Positions 21,700-34,897 of a stretch of 64,000 nucleotides of DNA are shown one piece after another; position 1 is the first letter of the stretch; every line of letters starts with the position of its first letter. The notes beneath the pieces are model-generated. The model made no database searches, had not been told where the DNA came from, and saw only the letters and a program-made list of their open reading frames with translations. Source of the stretch: Heterobilharzia americana (taxonomy: Eukaryota; Platyhelminthes; Trematoda; Strigeidida; Schistosomatidae); NCBI GenBank assembly GCA_944470555.2, contig OX104129.1, positions 66,643,747 to 66,707,746 of the forward strand, written 5' to 3'. The position numbers and the translations under genes were made by a program.

Positions 21700-23215
21700 C
21701 ATATCATTACTATTATTTATCACTTGGGTTCCTGGTAGAACTTAGGGCTTAAGCAGCATGTCGCCACTTCACTCTGTTCCCTGCGGTCTCCTCAGCCTGG
21801 CTGATAAACTGCACAAAGGCTTTCAATTCTTTGTCACACCCTTTCCAAGTCACCATCGGCTCGGACGCCCAACTCGTCGCTTTCCACTAGGTTTCCACTC
21901 AAAGGGCTGGCCTGGTGCGTGGTGCCCCGAAATGGTCTTCCCAGTATACGTCCAGCCTAATCCGTCCACGCTTTCTTCTGCATGTTTGTTGGGCGATGAG
22001 TTCTTATTTAGTTCGTTGCCAGCCAGGATTCCCCTTTGCCATTTCTATCCGGCCACCTGATCTTCAGTATAGAATGTAGGCAGCTGTTGATGATGTATGT
22101 ATGTAGTTTGTTGGGAATGCCTTTCGTCACGCGCCAAGTCTCTCAACCATCACATAGAAGCATTGACTGATATTAGTGTTGAAAATCCAGATCCTGTTCT
22201 TTGTGCTGAGTGCAATGGATCTGCATATGATTTCAGGTTAATCAAGGTCTGTCTTGGTGTCGTTCCTGTCCTGGCTCTCACATCCCCATCTGCGCCGCCT
22301 GTAGTTGGGACGATGCTGCCTTGCCTAGGTGGGTGAAAGCGACTACTTCCTTCGAGTTCCTCCCGTTGACGGTGATTAGTGTTTTTTGTTGCTGTTGTAG
22401 GTTGGGTATCTTCATCACCTCTGTCTTCTCTACGTTCACTTGAATGAAGTCCAGCCCTCATTCGCTGGCTTATCTCCCCTGCCAACTTGTTGGTTTTTGC
22501 CTGCAGGCCTTCGAGTTTGCGCGACATTAGACCTAAATCATCGTCAGCGAAATCCAAACCCTCTCGGGTTTTTCCATTGTTCGAACCAGCTTATGCTCAT
22601 CTTCTCACTACTCACAGTTGTCTGCTGCATGATCCAGTCCAGTCCAGTCAGTCACAGTCGGGAAGATCACCGGTCATCGTAGGCAACCTTGTTCTACTCC
22701 ATCCTGTCCTCACTTCGAAGGCGTCACTGAGCCTTCCATTGTGCACCACCTGGCATTTGGGGTCATCGTATAGCTGTTGAATGAAGTTGATGAAGGCTTT
22801 CGGCACTGAAAGCGTAGTGTTGAAGCAGCTGCCTGCCAAATTACTTCTCTGTCGACGCTGTCGAATGCCGACCTTTCCAAAGTGGATGAGGTTGAGGTAG
22901 AGTTGACTGCCACTCTGCTCTGCCCCGTGATGACGGGTAGCGTCGCAATTCGATCTGCACATGATTTATCCCCCCTGAAACCAGCCCGTTCCGCTCGTAA
23001 TCTTGAATCCGGAGCACATTCAGTCTCCCCAGGATGACACGGCTTAATATTTTGTTCGGGATGGACAGGGGTATGATGCCGCGAATTGATATATTAGCTC
23101 GCCTGAATATCTGGATGGTCAAGCGTGTGAAGTAACGACCAAACCTACTCAATTTTATCTTCTGGGTAAAATGCTGGCACTTTAGAGGGAGCACATGATC
23201 TCAAAAATTAGCCTC
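21700..23215 (-). mobile_element. SR2-like RTE retrotransposon, 5'-truncated
   Basis: The minus strand encodes RT motifs in order: RGIIPLSIPNKILSRVIL (23090 region), AFDSVDREVIWQ (22860), FINFIQQLYDDPKCQVVHNG (22790), then MDFADDDLGLMS (22557) with the catalytic ADD, and GGADGDVRARTG (22275) corresponding to the GGSDADVKARIGKA motif of RTE proteins. About 400 bp of 3' UTR follows down to about 21700, where ATT-rich trinucleotides lie. Frames change several times, so it is a pseudogene. It is a different RTE family from the 44-47 kb element and shares its 3' end with the remnant at 1-175. Confidence 0.85.
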
Positions 23216-25339
23216 GTTACAATATCCTCACCAATATGGTCAGATCAAGGTAGTTCTATATTAGATTTGCTTATTTGATATGTATCGCACGGTGATACAG
23301 TGTTATCGACTTGATGACGTTTCAAGCGTCAGTCATCACTTACAATCATATCGGCTTAAAGCGGGCCTGATTAAAAGGGGGAAGACAGCAAGCTTTTTGA
23401 TAAACTCTTAATTAACCGAATAAGTCAAAATAAAAGCATACGGACCCCATAATACAACCTCCAAGTAGTACACGTATGTATGTACAGGGGGCCTATCGTG
23501 GGGTTTCTCTGTAGTGCGAAGAAGACCCACAAATCCTAACTCCATACTAACAGCATGCATTCCTTTCTACCCGCCACAGCAAATGTAGACAAAATTCCCA
23601 AACTATATGAAATCATGGAAGCCATATTCCTGAGCACCTGGCAAGCAAAGCGTGTACAACTAATTTTGATAGCAAAGAAAGCTAAGCAAAGAGAACCATA
23701 ATCACTGGAAACAAACCTCTTTTTGGAACATTTGCTTCTGTTCTCGACCTGATGCTTTGTTTTCATTTCTTGTTGTAGGAAAACAATTCACTTCTAAACG
23801 TTGGCTTGGATATGACTGAATATTTCTTAAAGGAACAAATAACAAATAAATAAACTTTTGTTCTCACCTTAGTAATTTAACATGGGAGAAGCTAGCTTAC
23901 AGACATCATCACATTGATATATGTCGAAAAATCTACAAGATTTTACCGGTCCTGAATAGTACAGGGGGAGGTCGTTTAACTCCATCAAAAACATCAGGTC
24001 GCGGTTACCGGGACGAAGAAAATGCCACTTTCGGAATATGTAGTGCGTCAAAGTGAAGATAATAAAAATTCCCATATAATGGATTTAACATGACAGATTT
24101 ATTTGGCACTATATATACCAAGCTGAATTATGTATTTCTTTCGTGCTCTAATCCTACTCTTTTTCTGTCAGTCCAAGATGTACATTTCTTCATACTCCCA
24201 TCACAACAGGTCCGCCATCTAATCACATCTGTTACGCAGTGCATGCATACATCTGAGGAAAATCAACCATTGCCCCACTCCCTTGATGTTCACTCATGCT
24301 ATTTGAGTCTCTAACAGTTATGGAACCAGATGTCAGTCACTTGGGTGACAGTTTGCATTCCCCCTGTAGAGGCTAAGGAAACTGTTGGCTAGTGTACTAA
24401 CTATCGCCTTGGGAACCACATTCATCACCACATCCGAATCTCCATTGAACAAATATGAATAAATAAATATGTATAATAAATTGGCCGATGCTATTGCAAC
24501 ACCGGACTACGACGGACAGAAAGGATTCATATTCTTAGGACTACAACTTCATAATTATCCAAATCTGGGATCTACCGATTAGGGAAAGTCTAAGCCTGAC
24601 CAAGAGTTGATATAACCCGCGGAAATGGTGTACAGTGTTTTGGAAGTCCACTCGCTGCATTCTAACAGACGTTTTACCCTTGGACGCTAGGACAGAAAAA
24701 TGCAGATACTTAACTCTCGATCGTAATATTCAGCAAGGAATGTTAACTTTTGATGTGAACGGGTGCTCCTGTTCTCCTGCTTCGAATTTCGTCTGCTGCT
24801 CACTTTTGTTATTCATTTTTCAGGTTTACCCAGTCAGTTCTTCATCCATACGGAATCCCGGTAGTCTAATTTGTCAGCGTGCACTATGCCATCTAGACCT
24901 TATGACGAAAGCACAAAGCACAAGGTCACAGCTGTACTACCCTCCCTACCTTCAGGAATATTGGAAGATTCAAACAATAGCCGAATATTTCCTACTTTCG
25001 AGCTGAGCTTGCTCCAGCATGATGAACAGTTATTCTGGTGTTTATCTGTTTCATTCTTTGCTATCTGGAAAGCATTAACGTTCTTACTCTAGACGCATAT
25101 TTTATGTACCGGAAAGAAAGGTGTCTATTGTATAGCTTGATACTGTACATAACAGTCAGTCCACATTACCAAAATGATCAAACCTGCAAACTGGTTTGTT
25201 TTCATGTAACTTGTGTTGCATGAAATATATTATGGATATTAACACTTGAAGTACACAGTTCTGTGGTCAAAACAGAACAATAAATCGCAGACGGCATATA
25301 TATATTCCTTCAGGAGCTTTTCATCATCATTCTTGCGAG
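23216..25339. other. No gene recognised
   Basis: Open frames of 68-123 codons exist (for example 24635-25006 plus, with Ser/Leu-rich text) but none has a recognisable domain or codon regularity. AATAAATAAATAT-type AT-rich tail at about 24455-24475. Confidence 0.35.
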
Positions 25340-25485
25340 AAACACACCAGTTGTAACGGTGGAAATATTGACTTCAAGCCTTATTTTCCTCCAGGCAAAA
25401 CATGTAATGATTAAATGCGAACTCTGGTTTTTGTTAGTGAGAAAACAACACCACCTGTCCATCTTTTCAATTTGTTCACGCTTAT
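25340..25485 (+). mobile_element. CR1-like 3' end, copy 3
   Basis: Reversed, this matches the 3' UTR of the CR1 copies at 10140-10290 and 16412-16565: CTCTGGTTTTTGTTAGTGAG followed by the terminal TTATTCTGCTG. It is more diverged than the other two, so it is an older insertion of the same family. Confidence 0.6.
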
Positions 25486-25639
25486 TCTGCTGTTATGCTT
25501 CATCTTACATGCAATATCCACCTCTTCTAGTGACTGAATGGGTGGGAATTGGGGACTAATTACCACTGGTACTCCTTGTTGCACGCTCGAGTGTCAAGCA
25601 GGACATTCGCTGCTGTACTGCTGAGTTAGTTTAAGAAAC

Positions 25640-25965
25640 TGCTTTAAGATTGCCAAGAGAGTATTTCAACCCGGCACCAGGCGTCCCACCGGACTTGACT
25701 ATGTACAACAACTACGGCGACACACGAGCGCACTTCGACCTCAGTCCCCACGATACCGAGACAACCGAGTTTACGTACCTCAGTGCATCTCAAACTGCAC
25801 TCACGTTTTTGTCCGACACGATGGCGTACGAAGACCCTTACAGCCCCCGTATGAAAGACTTTTCAAGGTAATTGGTAAATCAGACAAAAATGTCACGGTG
25901 GAACGCTCAGGTAGACGAGAAACGGTCAGCATTGATAGGATCAAACCAGCATTTGTGGAACCGGA
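25640..25965 (+). pseudogene. Ty3/Gypsy integrase C-terminal part
   Basis: ALRLPREYFNPAPG (25640-25680) is the 'LRLPGEFF' region after the integrase core. After one frameshift, HVFVRHDGVRRPLQPPYE then RETVSIDRIKPAFVEP (ending near 25965) is the classic Gypsy integrase end. Only one frame break is needed, so this is a relatively young remnant. The preceding core is missing. Confidence 0.85.
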
Positions 25966-26030
25966 TGTCAGGGACGTTACTTACACAGAAATTTATACAC
26001 AGCTGAAGAAACGATGTGTGCCTGTTTATC

Positions 26031-26073
<43 letters not shown>
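26031..26073. repeat. (TTA)n microsatellite
   Basis: About 14 trinucleotide units. They generate poly-Tyr, poly-Asn and poly-Ile runs in overlapping frames that are not real proteins. Confidence 0.98.
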
Positions 26074-26074
<1 letters not shown>

Positions 26075-26469
26075 GTGAAAGCACTTGGAGGATCCAGTTG
26101 GCATTGCTTCTTTGAGAACGAAATTGTTGGACTGCTTGACCTTCTTCTTTGAACAGTGCTTTCAGAGATTTGTTAAACGCGACTCTCATTTCTGACAGAA
26201 AAATTTATACCTATGGGTGAACAAAAAATTTAACATGTAACTTAACGTGCATTACTTGAATGTGATATAAAATCTTCTTCTTACAGCCTAGGGCTTGCCA
26301 CTACCTGGGATGAAAAAGAGGTGGTAAACATCATACCCAAAGATTTTTTGCCCCAAAATTTAGTAACCTCATCTGTAAAAATGATGCACGCCTGCAAATT
26401 CAGGGATAAATATTGTCATTATTACCATTGTTATTGCTGATTCATGTCACAAGTATTTCAAGATTTCTG

Positions 26470-26770
26470 TCGAAGAAATGGTGTACGTGTACGGACGCCA
26501 CCGTACCTACCACCCCAAGTCTAACGGCCGGACGGAAAAGTTTGTGGACATCTAGTGAGATATCTCAAAGACGGGGGACAGTCTACACCAGAAATCATGT
26601 GACATTTCCTTTTTGTATACTGGACAGCTCCAGTGGGAGAAAAGAGAAAAATTCCAGCTCAGCTTTTAATAAGATGGGTGCTGTATATCCTCCACTATTC
26701 CGTCATCCCCCAGTCCGACGAAAAAAATCACGAGATACTTCTACAAAAGGCGTAACAGCCAAAATCCAAT
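26470..26770 (+). pseudogene. Ty3/Gypsy integrase core-end remnant
   Basis: RTHRTYHPKSNGRTEKFVD (26495-26555) is the end of the integrase core (YHPQxNGxxERF), followed by decayed text resembling the next helix. This part should come before, not after, the sequence at 25640-25965, so the two fragments belong to different copies or to a rearranged one. Confidence 0.7.
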
Positions 26771-29700
26771 AATCTTGGCCTGAACGCGGGACACAGCTAG
26801 GCGGTGCCGACTAACGCGAATGTGACTTGTTCCTATGTTCTACTGCATGGTTCCCAAACTTCCGCGAGTGACGCACAGTCAAAGGTTGGATCAAAATATC
26901 AAAACGCTGTTTGTAGTAAATCAGTGGTAGATTCGTAACAAAGCCTGTGGCACTATCTAAGCAACAATAAGTTATATCAGAATTATAAAAATACCTCAGT
27001 AACGCTGTTGAATAACTATGCAGTCCAAACGTTCCCGAGTGCAAATACGTACTATACGGTAAAAACTGGTTAAACAAATACAATTGTTAGGCACCTGAGA
27101 GTCAATAAGAATATTCCAAACGAAAGGTATCAAAAGTCTGTCCGCCAGAAATAAATCAACAAATAAACGTCTCCAGTAAACAGTAAAAGGACAAACAGCC
27201 AAACCACAGCACAACCGTAAGTTAAATCAAAACAAAATATCGGGCGCAGTAAAACGACCTCACTTTGTCAACGGTCCAGCATCACTCAATAGGAAAGTGA
27301 AACATTCATGATAAGTCTCAGTCACTCAAAGGCGAATACTGAGTGCAAGGTCAAAGAAAACAGTCAAACAACCAAATAATATTACACCAGCTAGGGTCAA
27401 AGGCATACCATCTGTAAGGAGGGTAAAAATATTCAAGTAAATGTCAATACTATCAAATAGGGTAATCAGGAGGGATTGCCAGATCATTTTTCCGTTACAA
27501 AGGGTCCCGGACTAGGCCTGCAATTACCGGCCAGGGGAAGGAAAATGGGCAGAAGGTCCGATAGAAGGTCACCGTCGGGTTCTGATGTGCCGGGCTGAGG
27601 CATAGGATGGAATATGGACGAGACCTAAAAATCAGATACGACGCGTCTCCAAACCGACCAAAAGAGAAGGAAATGCTAAAGTTTGCAGCTGCACATATTC
27701 ATTTTTTGGGGAGAAAGTCCTATATATCCCTCGTTTCGACTATAACCCTGCAATAGCTTCATCATTGCTGTTTTCGCGATCTCTTTTCCCCACTGTTCTT
27801 GAGGGCTGAACTCTCCCTGGTTGCAAGCTGTTTCAACTTTTTGGCTGATATATTACCTGTCAAGATTGTTTGGGGTGTACACATTCAGCAGTGCTTTCAG
27901 TTGTTTTGACCTTTGCTGAGATTATGCAAGCACTGTGTCAACAGCCCATTTTCTGTTCTTTTCTTCACAGGCGGGTGGTATTGTTGTTGTGATGGCCGAC
28001 GCTCTGACTAGTGATCAGGGTATATCGTTTTGAGCGTTAGGCTCGTATCATTCGTAGGCTGTCGGGACATATTGCCGGTAATACCTATAACTTTGATGTT
28101 GGGGTAAAGTTTATTTCACAGATGGCTTAAATATTCTCTTTTATGTCTGAATCTCGCAAACTTACATACGCACTTGAGTGAATTAAACCCAACCCTTACC
28201 TGCCAGCCAAGATACCCGCTCCGTTGGCTGATATGAGAGCAGTTTCAAAATGTATTCCTGAGGTGGCGGTGCAAAAGTTGATATCCGAATTCCCCAATGA
28301 CACTGGTAGTATCAAAAATGACAAACTCTGACTTTAGAGTACTGCTGCAGGTAATTATGCGAGTCTAGAAGATGTACTTCATTAACTCATATGAGGAGAA
28401 AATGTTTGTGTTATTAATGAGAACTTAAGTTTTTAGGCTTGTCGATCAAAGATTAGTTACAAGCTACGTTCTTCACTGATCATTATGATAGCTCAAGCGT
28501 ACAGTACCCTACATTTTTATTACTTCAACCCGTCCCTAAAACGTGTGCATGGTCTTTCACTGATGGGGTAGTTGGGAATGAGGGAAGTCGCCTTACATAG
28601 ATCAATTAACGCATAATTGTGACTCCATTTAGAACCACTGAGCCAAGCACTAGGAGGATTTCGTCTGGGTTATTTTAGGGCCATGAACTCACCCTTCTTC
28701 TGTTCAGCTTGCTCATACCACCCTCCAAGTTCTGAATCTGAATGTGACAATATTTTGGCAGAAGTCTTCAGACTCACAGTGAATCATGTTGGAAAAGACT
28801 TACTCGAGCTATTCGTTGCCTCCATTTAACATGTTGTGGACGCCGTATAAACCTTTGATAGATCATGACAAAGCTTACGTTAGAGGTGAAATTTGTTGAA
28901 GGTAATGTGGTTGAAACAGATTAATTAACTTTTCAGAATCTTAAATATGACCCAGGAAGGTGATTTAAACATGCCTGGGTAAGCTATAATTATAACTTAC
29001 CCAATGTACGTATGCATACGTTTGTCCTGGCAGAGCAAAGACGCTTGGTATATACGACCGAAATAAAAAGAAAGGACATTTTCAGTGAACAATGAATAGA
29101 CCGTAAAAATCTACCCTAGCAGCTCTCAGAAAATACGTGGCACTGAGTGTCACAGTACACACACATGCCTTAAAGCCACACATCCCTTTATCTGAAATGG
29201 ATAACCCACCAAGCTTTTGCTTAGCAAGAGCACTTCCTTGATCCGACCTCCTGCAAACAACTTTGAAAATATGTGGAGTCGTCCTGGAGAGTTCCTAAGA
29301 CTTTTGCCGGGGTCACTAGGGTGAGCTCCCCAAATATCATTTAGATGATGTTTCCTCATATGAATTAGTTGCCATGAGAACAATGGCATGATTGCAAAGG
29401 TGACAAACCTGTTTAGCACCTTTAATTCTCTTGTAAAGCAGAACTATAAATTGTAAACACAGAACCACTTTCCTTCATAACTACTTAGGCCTTCACATGC
29501 TTACTTCTGATTGGTCGGTGGATACTTGAACGTGATTGGCAGTCAGACAGTGGATTCGGTGCCCTCATAGCCTGCATACTTAACGCAATAAAAGTAGGTA
29601 TAGTCGAGAAAGACAGCTTGAACAGGACTGGAGGGGTTACATACATATGTTTATTTTGATAACTCTCACATCACTGTTCCATAGGATTGAAATACGAAGA

Positions 29701-31300
29701 AAGGACATTTTCAGTGAATAAAGAAGAGAATTTATCCTCCTTACCGCAGATGAGTGACAATACAGAAGATGGTTCGGTTCAGTCGAGCATCCTCGCCATT
29801 TGGCACGCTGTCGTGTTACGTTGCACTGCTCGCATTCGACTCTCTAGCCAGTTAGTCGGAACGCATCGGTATCTTGGCACAACCACCCAAATATACTATT
29901 CCATCCGACTACACTATCGTGTTCTTCCTTGGTCTCTTATTCGTGAGTATATAACAAGTCCGAATAATTAGTTATTGGTCTTCGTGTCTGTCAAGTTCGC
30001 ACCACGACAAATCCTAAAGGTTCATCTGTATGTTGCGATATCCATTGCTGAATGAAAAGTGATGATCTATATCTACCGCACTTGGTCAGCGAAACCATCC
30101 AGTTTTTCCGAGTTAAATGACCTGTTATTGATATAACAACAGAAGTCTGGTCCATGCCTTCTTTACGCAATGAAATAAAGCCATGTGCTCGAAAATAAAC
30201 TGTCACAGTGAAAATTCGAGAACAAGTACTACAGTATCCGCCTTCAAAAGAAGTGAGACAGATGCTTAACTCTGCGGCTTAGATGCTGGAGAGATTATTT
30301 TCCACGCACCGATAACCAGAGCCTTGGTCATTATCTCCGAAATGGATGGAAGGCTTGGAGGAAAATAAAATGACATAATTAATATCAAGGCTCTTGGGTT
30401 GACATTTGAAAGATACTTGATAAATTCTTGCTATGAGCTTATTTATCTGATCAACCAAACACGCTAAAAAGTGATTATTTGCGAAAGGCTGCAAATTCAG
30501 TAGACCTCATAGCAACTGAGTCGATTGACATCGTCTCAGTAATCCATACACCATGTCTGACAGCTTACATTTGAAGGCTGTTAAAAATAAAGCCATGTTC
30601 AACCCACGACATCCAGGATCAGCTGACACGAAACTGGAACTACCCACTGATGACGAACCACAACATGCGACATCAGTAACGACCAAAGAAGTGTTAGTAA
30701 ACGATCTCTCATATACAATAGGATTAGATGCCGTAAAACTACTGTTTCTTCTATCACTACAAATCATAAGCGGGTGTCAACTCGTGTGTAACACAAAGTA
30801 TACATTACCCGTAGACATAGTATGTCGAAATGAATGCCCCAAGAGAGGTATAACTAATATTTCAAGACAAGTTCGTTATCCCCAGAAACCTATTTACACT
30901 CTTGCTCATCGATACACCTCCCCTTTCCGGGGGAATATCTCCCCTTAGACAACGGTCTTAATCACTTAAGTAGCAAAGATACTGATGACGAAAACATGGT
31001 GTCAATCCTGATCACAGAACTATACATAGATGTGTACATTTTCTATAGCACTAATCGAGGCCATAAGCGTGTCTGTTTCTTTGTCCATTCAAATTACGAC
31101 AAATAAATATGAAGACAACATAATGAATGCGGTGCTTGACTAACTGTTTGTTATCTTACAGGGTAAAAAATATAAATGCTTATAGGCCGTGGATGAGGTG
31201 CACCATGAACAGCGGATGTACTTCCAGTCAAATTAATAATTCATATACACTAACATAGTGTGGATTTGTTGTGAGGCTGCAGTTTTGCATAAAACATTGA
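26771..31300. other. Long stretch with no recognised gene
   Basis: I see no known domain. Items present: a splice-acceptor-like tract (TTCTTTTCTTCACAG at about 27957), two adjacent palindromes at 28976-29021, a short repeat AAGGACATTTTCAGTGAA at both 29074 and 29702, and open frames of 94-131 codons (29687-29971, 30553-30948) without motifs. It may hold decayed LTR-retrotransposon DNA, since it follows Gypsy fragments, but this is inference. Confidence 0.35.
28976..29021. repeat. Two adjacent palindromes
   Basis: 28976-29003 is a 28-nt near-perfect palindrome (TGGGTAAG arms around TATAATTATA). 29008-29021 is the perfect palindrome ACGTATGCATACGT. They could form cruciforms or mark transposon ends, but no flanking duplication was seen. 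Confidence 0.7.
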
Positions 31301-32570
31301 TCTGAACATTTTTAACTTTGCATTCTCACGCCATTTTTACGGTATGACTAGTAGCTTATTTCCGCCCCCATTGTAATGTTATTCACTGACTGGTTAATCT
31401 TACTCTTACCTGTGTCCCAAATTGGGGACGAGGTCATTTTTCATGTGCGTGCTTATTCATGTTTTGGGATTATTGTCATATTCTCAGAGTAATAAACTCT
31501 CCAATCACCCAGCTTCGGTCTTCTCTCTATTCGCCCCGGGGTTGCAGTCAGTGGCTCTTGCGCATTGAGTTGGCTGTCAGCTAAGCGTGTGTGTTCTATT
31601 CAGTAGGAATATAGATAACCTTTGGTGTTCGAAGATATAATAGGATTTCAAAGTGATTGCTGGAAACTTAATTATTCCTGAAGTTAAATGGATAGCCGGT
31701 TGTGGTCCTGAGATGCTCAATGTGCATAGATGGAAATGATATATCCACGTATCTAATCGTGATGACATGCCGGAATTACTATTTTGCCATGACATCAAGC
31801 TAGTAACTACTTATTTCAAAAGCGACCATACAATATTCTATCATCTACGCGTCCCAGCACTCAAAACACGTAGTAAGCAAGCTTTACGGAATATCGAATA
31901 TCGCAGTTATAAAGGCAGACTGAAAATTGCTCATAGAACGCCTAAATTTCCCCCAATAGGATGGCAATTTTACTACTGACTCGCAGATAGCCACGGTATC
32001 CCTTTTCACAGAAATGTTGTGTAGTGTCTGGATACTGTCTCTAAACAATCATCACCTTGTTGAGCTCTGAAATCTGACTCCAAATTTTATATACTTGTCC
32101 AGATACACTATCGCCTATTTATAATTCCCGACACTGCTGACCCACCTGTGTCAGACAGTGTGAATATCAGGAGTTAACGCTAAGTATATATCAGGATGTT
32201 GTATTGGTCAACGACCGAGCAAAAAGTCTTTATCAGCACAACTAAACAAAAAATGTTCAATGAGTTGTTACATATATCAACACAATACAGTGAAATAAAA
32301 TGCTACAACCTCACTCCCCCGAATACATTCCATACGCATACCACAGAAAGCCGAGACGATTGTCCAACCCATAACACTCCACTGACGATTCCTCCTCATT
32401 TCATTTAATCCATGAGACGCTTGAATTAGTCAAAAACCTATGTGCATAACAAGCTCTAAACAATGAGTCAGGAGCCGTTAGAACTAGCTCCAATACGCAG
32501 AGGTTATTAGCACTTCTGAAAAAACATCTTCAATCATGAGGGAACATACAGTACTTGCACCACAACGAGG
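31301..32570. other. No gene recognised; possible LTR-like tract
   Basis: At 31470-31560 AGTAATAAACTCTCC is followed by a pyrimidine-rich CTTCGGTCTTCTCTCTATTCG tract, reminiscent of an LTR R/U5 region with a polyadenylation signal. No paired LTR was found. Other open frames are short and featureless. Confidence 0.3.
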
Positions 32571-33900
32571 CAGTCTACTAAAACATAGCCAGGACCTGCG
32601 AACTATTTGGCGATTGGTTTGATAGTTTCAGTTGTGAAACACCTACTCCTGTCACGAATGAACCACTCCTCAGTAGCTACTTCGCAATTGTGGTAATTAT
32701 TACCAAAGATATGTCTGAAACCATCGAAAGCCTCAGACCAACAAAAGGAATGGAACTAGGCAGTCACAATTCGACAACCCTGAGAAATATTAGGCAGGAT
32801 ATCCGCTTGAGATCTACAGGCCATTTACTGTCAGTGGATACTGGCACATATCCTACTGAATTAAAATCTAGCTTTGTAATCCCATAAATTTGGAGACAGT
32901 ACCAATGTCAGTTAGCTGCAGACACATCAATATAACTACGGTTCCATCACGAATTACAGAAAAGGTTGTAAAAGATAGCACGTCTGAATACTCACTTGCA
33001 GACGATTTTATGACAAAACCTAGACATTGCTTCTTTAAACACATGTCTTTTTGACTCCTACAACCTCATTACTAGTAGTTGTGAGGCACGCAATGTTCTG
33101 AACTTCGATGTATCGAAGGCATTCGACATGGCTTCACATAATATACTCTTCGGAAAGCCAAATCCAGTTGGTGTTCGCACCTTTCTGCTTAAAATTGTTC
33201 CTGTGTGATAGCATCCAAATAACTGAGGCCAACCCAGTTTTATCTTCTCCTAGATACATCATAGGTGGAGTTGTGCAGGGTAGCGTTGCTAGGACCTTTT
33301 TCTTCTATTATCTACGTTAAGAGTAGTTCCAACTGGTCTGATACGGGTGAAGCTTTTCTACATGCCAACCTAAAGGTGTTTTATTCCTGTTATATCCATG
33401 AGCTAAATGACACTATGGCTACTATTTGACACAAACTAAGGTTGTTTCAAGGTGCGTCAAGACCCTCCTACAATTCGACATTGACAAATCCGGATGGATC
33501 TGCATTGGCAACAATAATCTTGACCTGATATCGAAGTACGCGAACAACAGTTATCGAGACTCAATTCTACTTTATATATAGAGCTGACATTCTATAAAAT
33601 TGGCTTTCTATGAACAAGCAGTTTATAGCAAAAATAAGTAATGTAAACTTCTGCGGTGTATCATACGTAACTGCTATAGTACTGGGGTAAGTGCTCCACT
33701 TTGCAAAGTATACATCTGCCCACTTTTAGAATACTCCATGTGGGGTTCGTCTAAGCGAAAAACTAAAAATCGAAGAAACTAGGCAGGTTTCAGGCCTCAT
33801 CTGCGTATATCGACTACATATTTACCCTCCGCAGTTTCTATAACACGGTCGTCCCTACGGCTACTCGACGCTATTTTTTGACCTGAATAGGCCCTTCAAT
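32571..33900 (+). mobile_element. Decayed CR1-like RT
   Basis: On the plus strand NVLNFDVSKAFDMASHNIL (33090-33150) is the RT motif containing the first catalytic Asp, GVVQGSVAR (33260) the QGSVLGPLLF box, FLHANLKV near 33355 the eroded FADD region, and QFDIDKSGWICIGNNNLDL (33470) and PLLEYSMWGSS (33725) the downstream parts. It is the same family as 13148-13650. Many stops. Confidence 0.75.
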
Positions 33901-34897
33901 TCTATCGATCAGGTAGTGTTGTGGTGACGTCCGTCACCCTAAGCAGTAGCAGATGAGTACGTCACTCTGTTGAAGACTGTATTCCAATACCTATGGGCAT
34001 ATTAGAACTTTAGTAAGTTGAGTTTATGCGTAAATATCGAATGTAAAAATCAATGTCAGTCATCATCCGAGTGACTTATAACATTAGATGAATTGTACAT
34101 GAGTGACTTCCAAACTAAGCCGCACATGCACACCCACAGGTCATCGAACGTTCGAAATACGTTATGGTAAACGCCACCGGCGGCACAGTAAGAAAGCGAT
34201 ACAACTGAGAACCCAGGATACACCAAATGAACATTATGCCACTCTCCAGCCCCGGTACAACCGGTCATAGAATCTTGCTCACAAACTTAAAATGGATTAA
34301 AGCAACACTCAATGTTAGTGTCACAGATCTGAAACTGAACTCCCAGACATATCTAGCCTACATATTTGTTCGGAAAATATTTCAAAAAGATGACATATTC
34401 CGACAGCTTAGGGGACAAGACTAGACAATATTGGGATGGCCTGAATATCCTGTTTCATAAGTATTACGAAAGGTAGTGAGAAAAACATAAGCAGAGACTT
34501 CATTTGAAGTTATAAAAGCAAAAGTTTGTTACAAGTACACAAACGATATGTTCACTGAAGATCAGAGAAGTAGCATTGTGAAAGCTAATGGGACTGAAAC
34601 CATGCTACAAATTTATGGGAATATATACAATGCAAAGAACGGAAATGACACATATGATTTCAAAGGATGAAGTCTGTTTACTCAACCACAATCAGATGTA
34701 GAAAAATGAAAACAACGGCCTAAGATATATGATCCCAGTTATTTTGTGTCAAAGAGCGCTGTACGCAATGGAGGTAATAAGGCACAGCAAAACTGAAATA
34801 CTGGTCAATGAAATCATAAAGCTTCGACGAATAATTACTACACAAAAACACGACGAGTGAAGTCACAATTTACTGGAAAACTACGACAGTCGTAACA
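33901..34897. other. 3' flank of p66; no gene seen
   Basis: No canonical AATAAA was noticed on the minus strand in the first few hundred bases after the p66 stop. Short open frames at 34056-34424 have no motif. Confidence 0.4.

Noticed and set aside
24635..25006. 123-codon plus-strand ORF
   Set aside because: Cys/Ser/Leu-rich text without recognisable motif; likely chance in a decayed region.
25907..26189. Open frames with poly-Ile and poly-Asn runs
   Set aside because: They are products of reading the (TTA)n microsatellite at 26031-26073 in other frames.
30553..30948. 131-codon plus-strand ORF
   Set aside because: The longest unexplained open frame, but no domain, no similarity to other copies in the window and no splice or regulatory support.
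31470..31610. Possible LTR with polyadenylation signal
   Set aside because: No second copy, no primer-binding site and no pol next to it were found, so it is mentioned only as a possibility.
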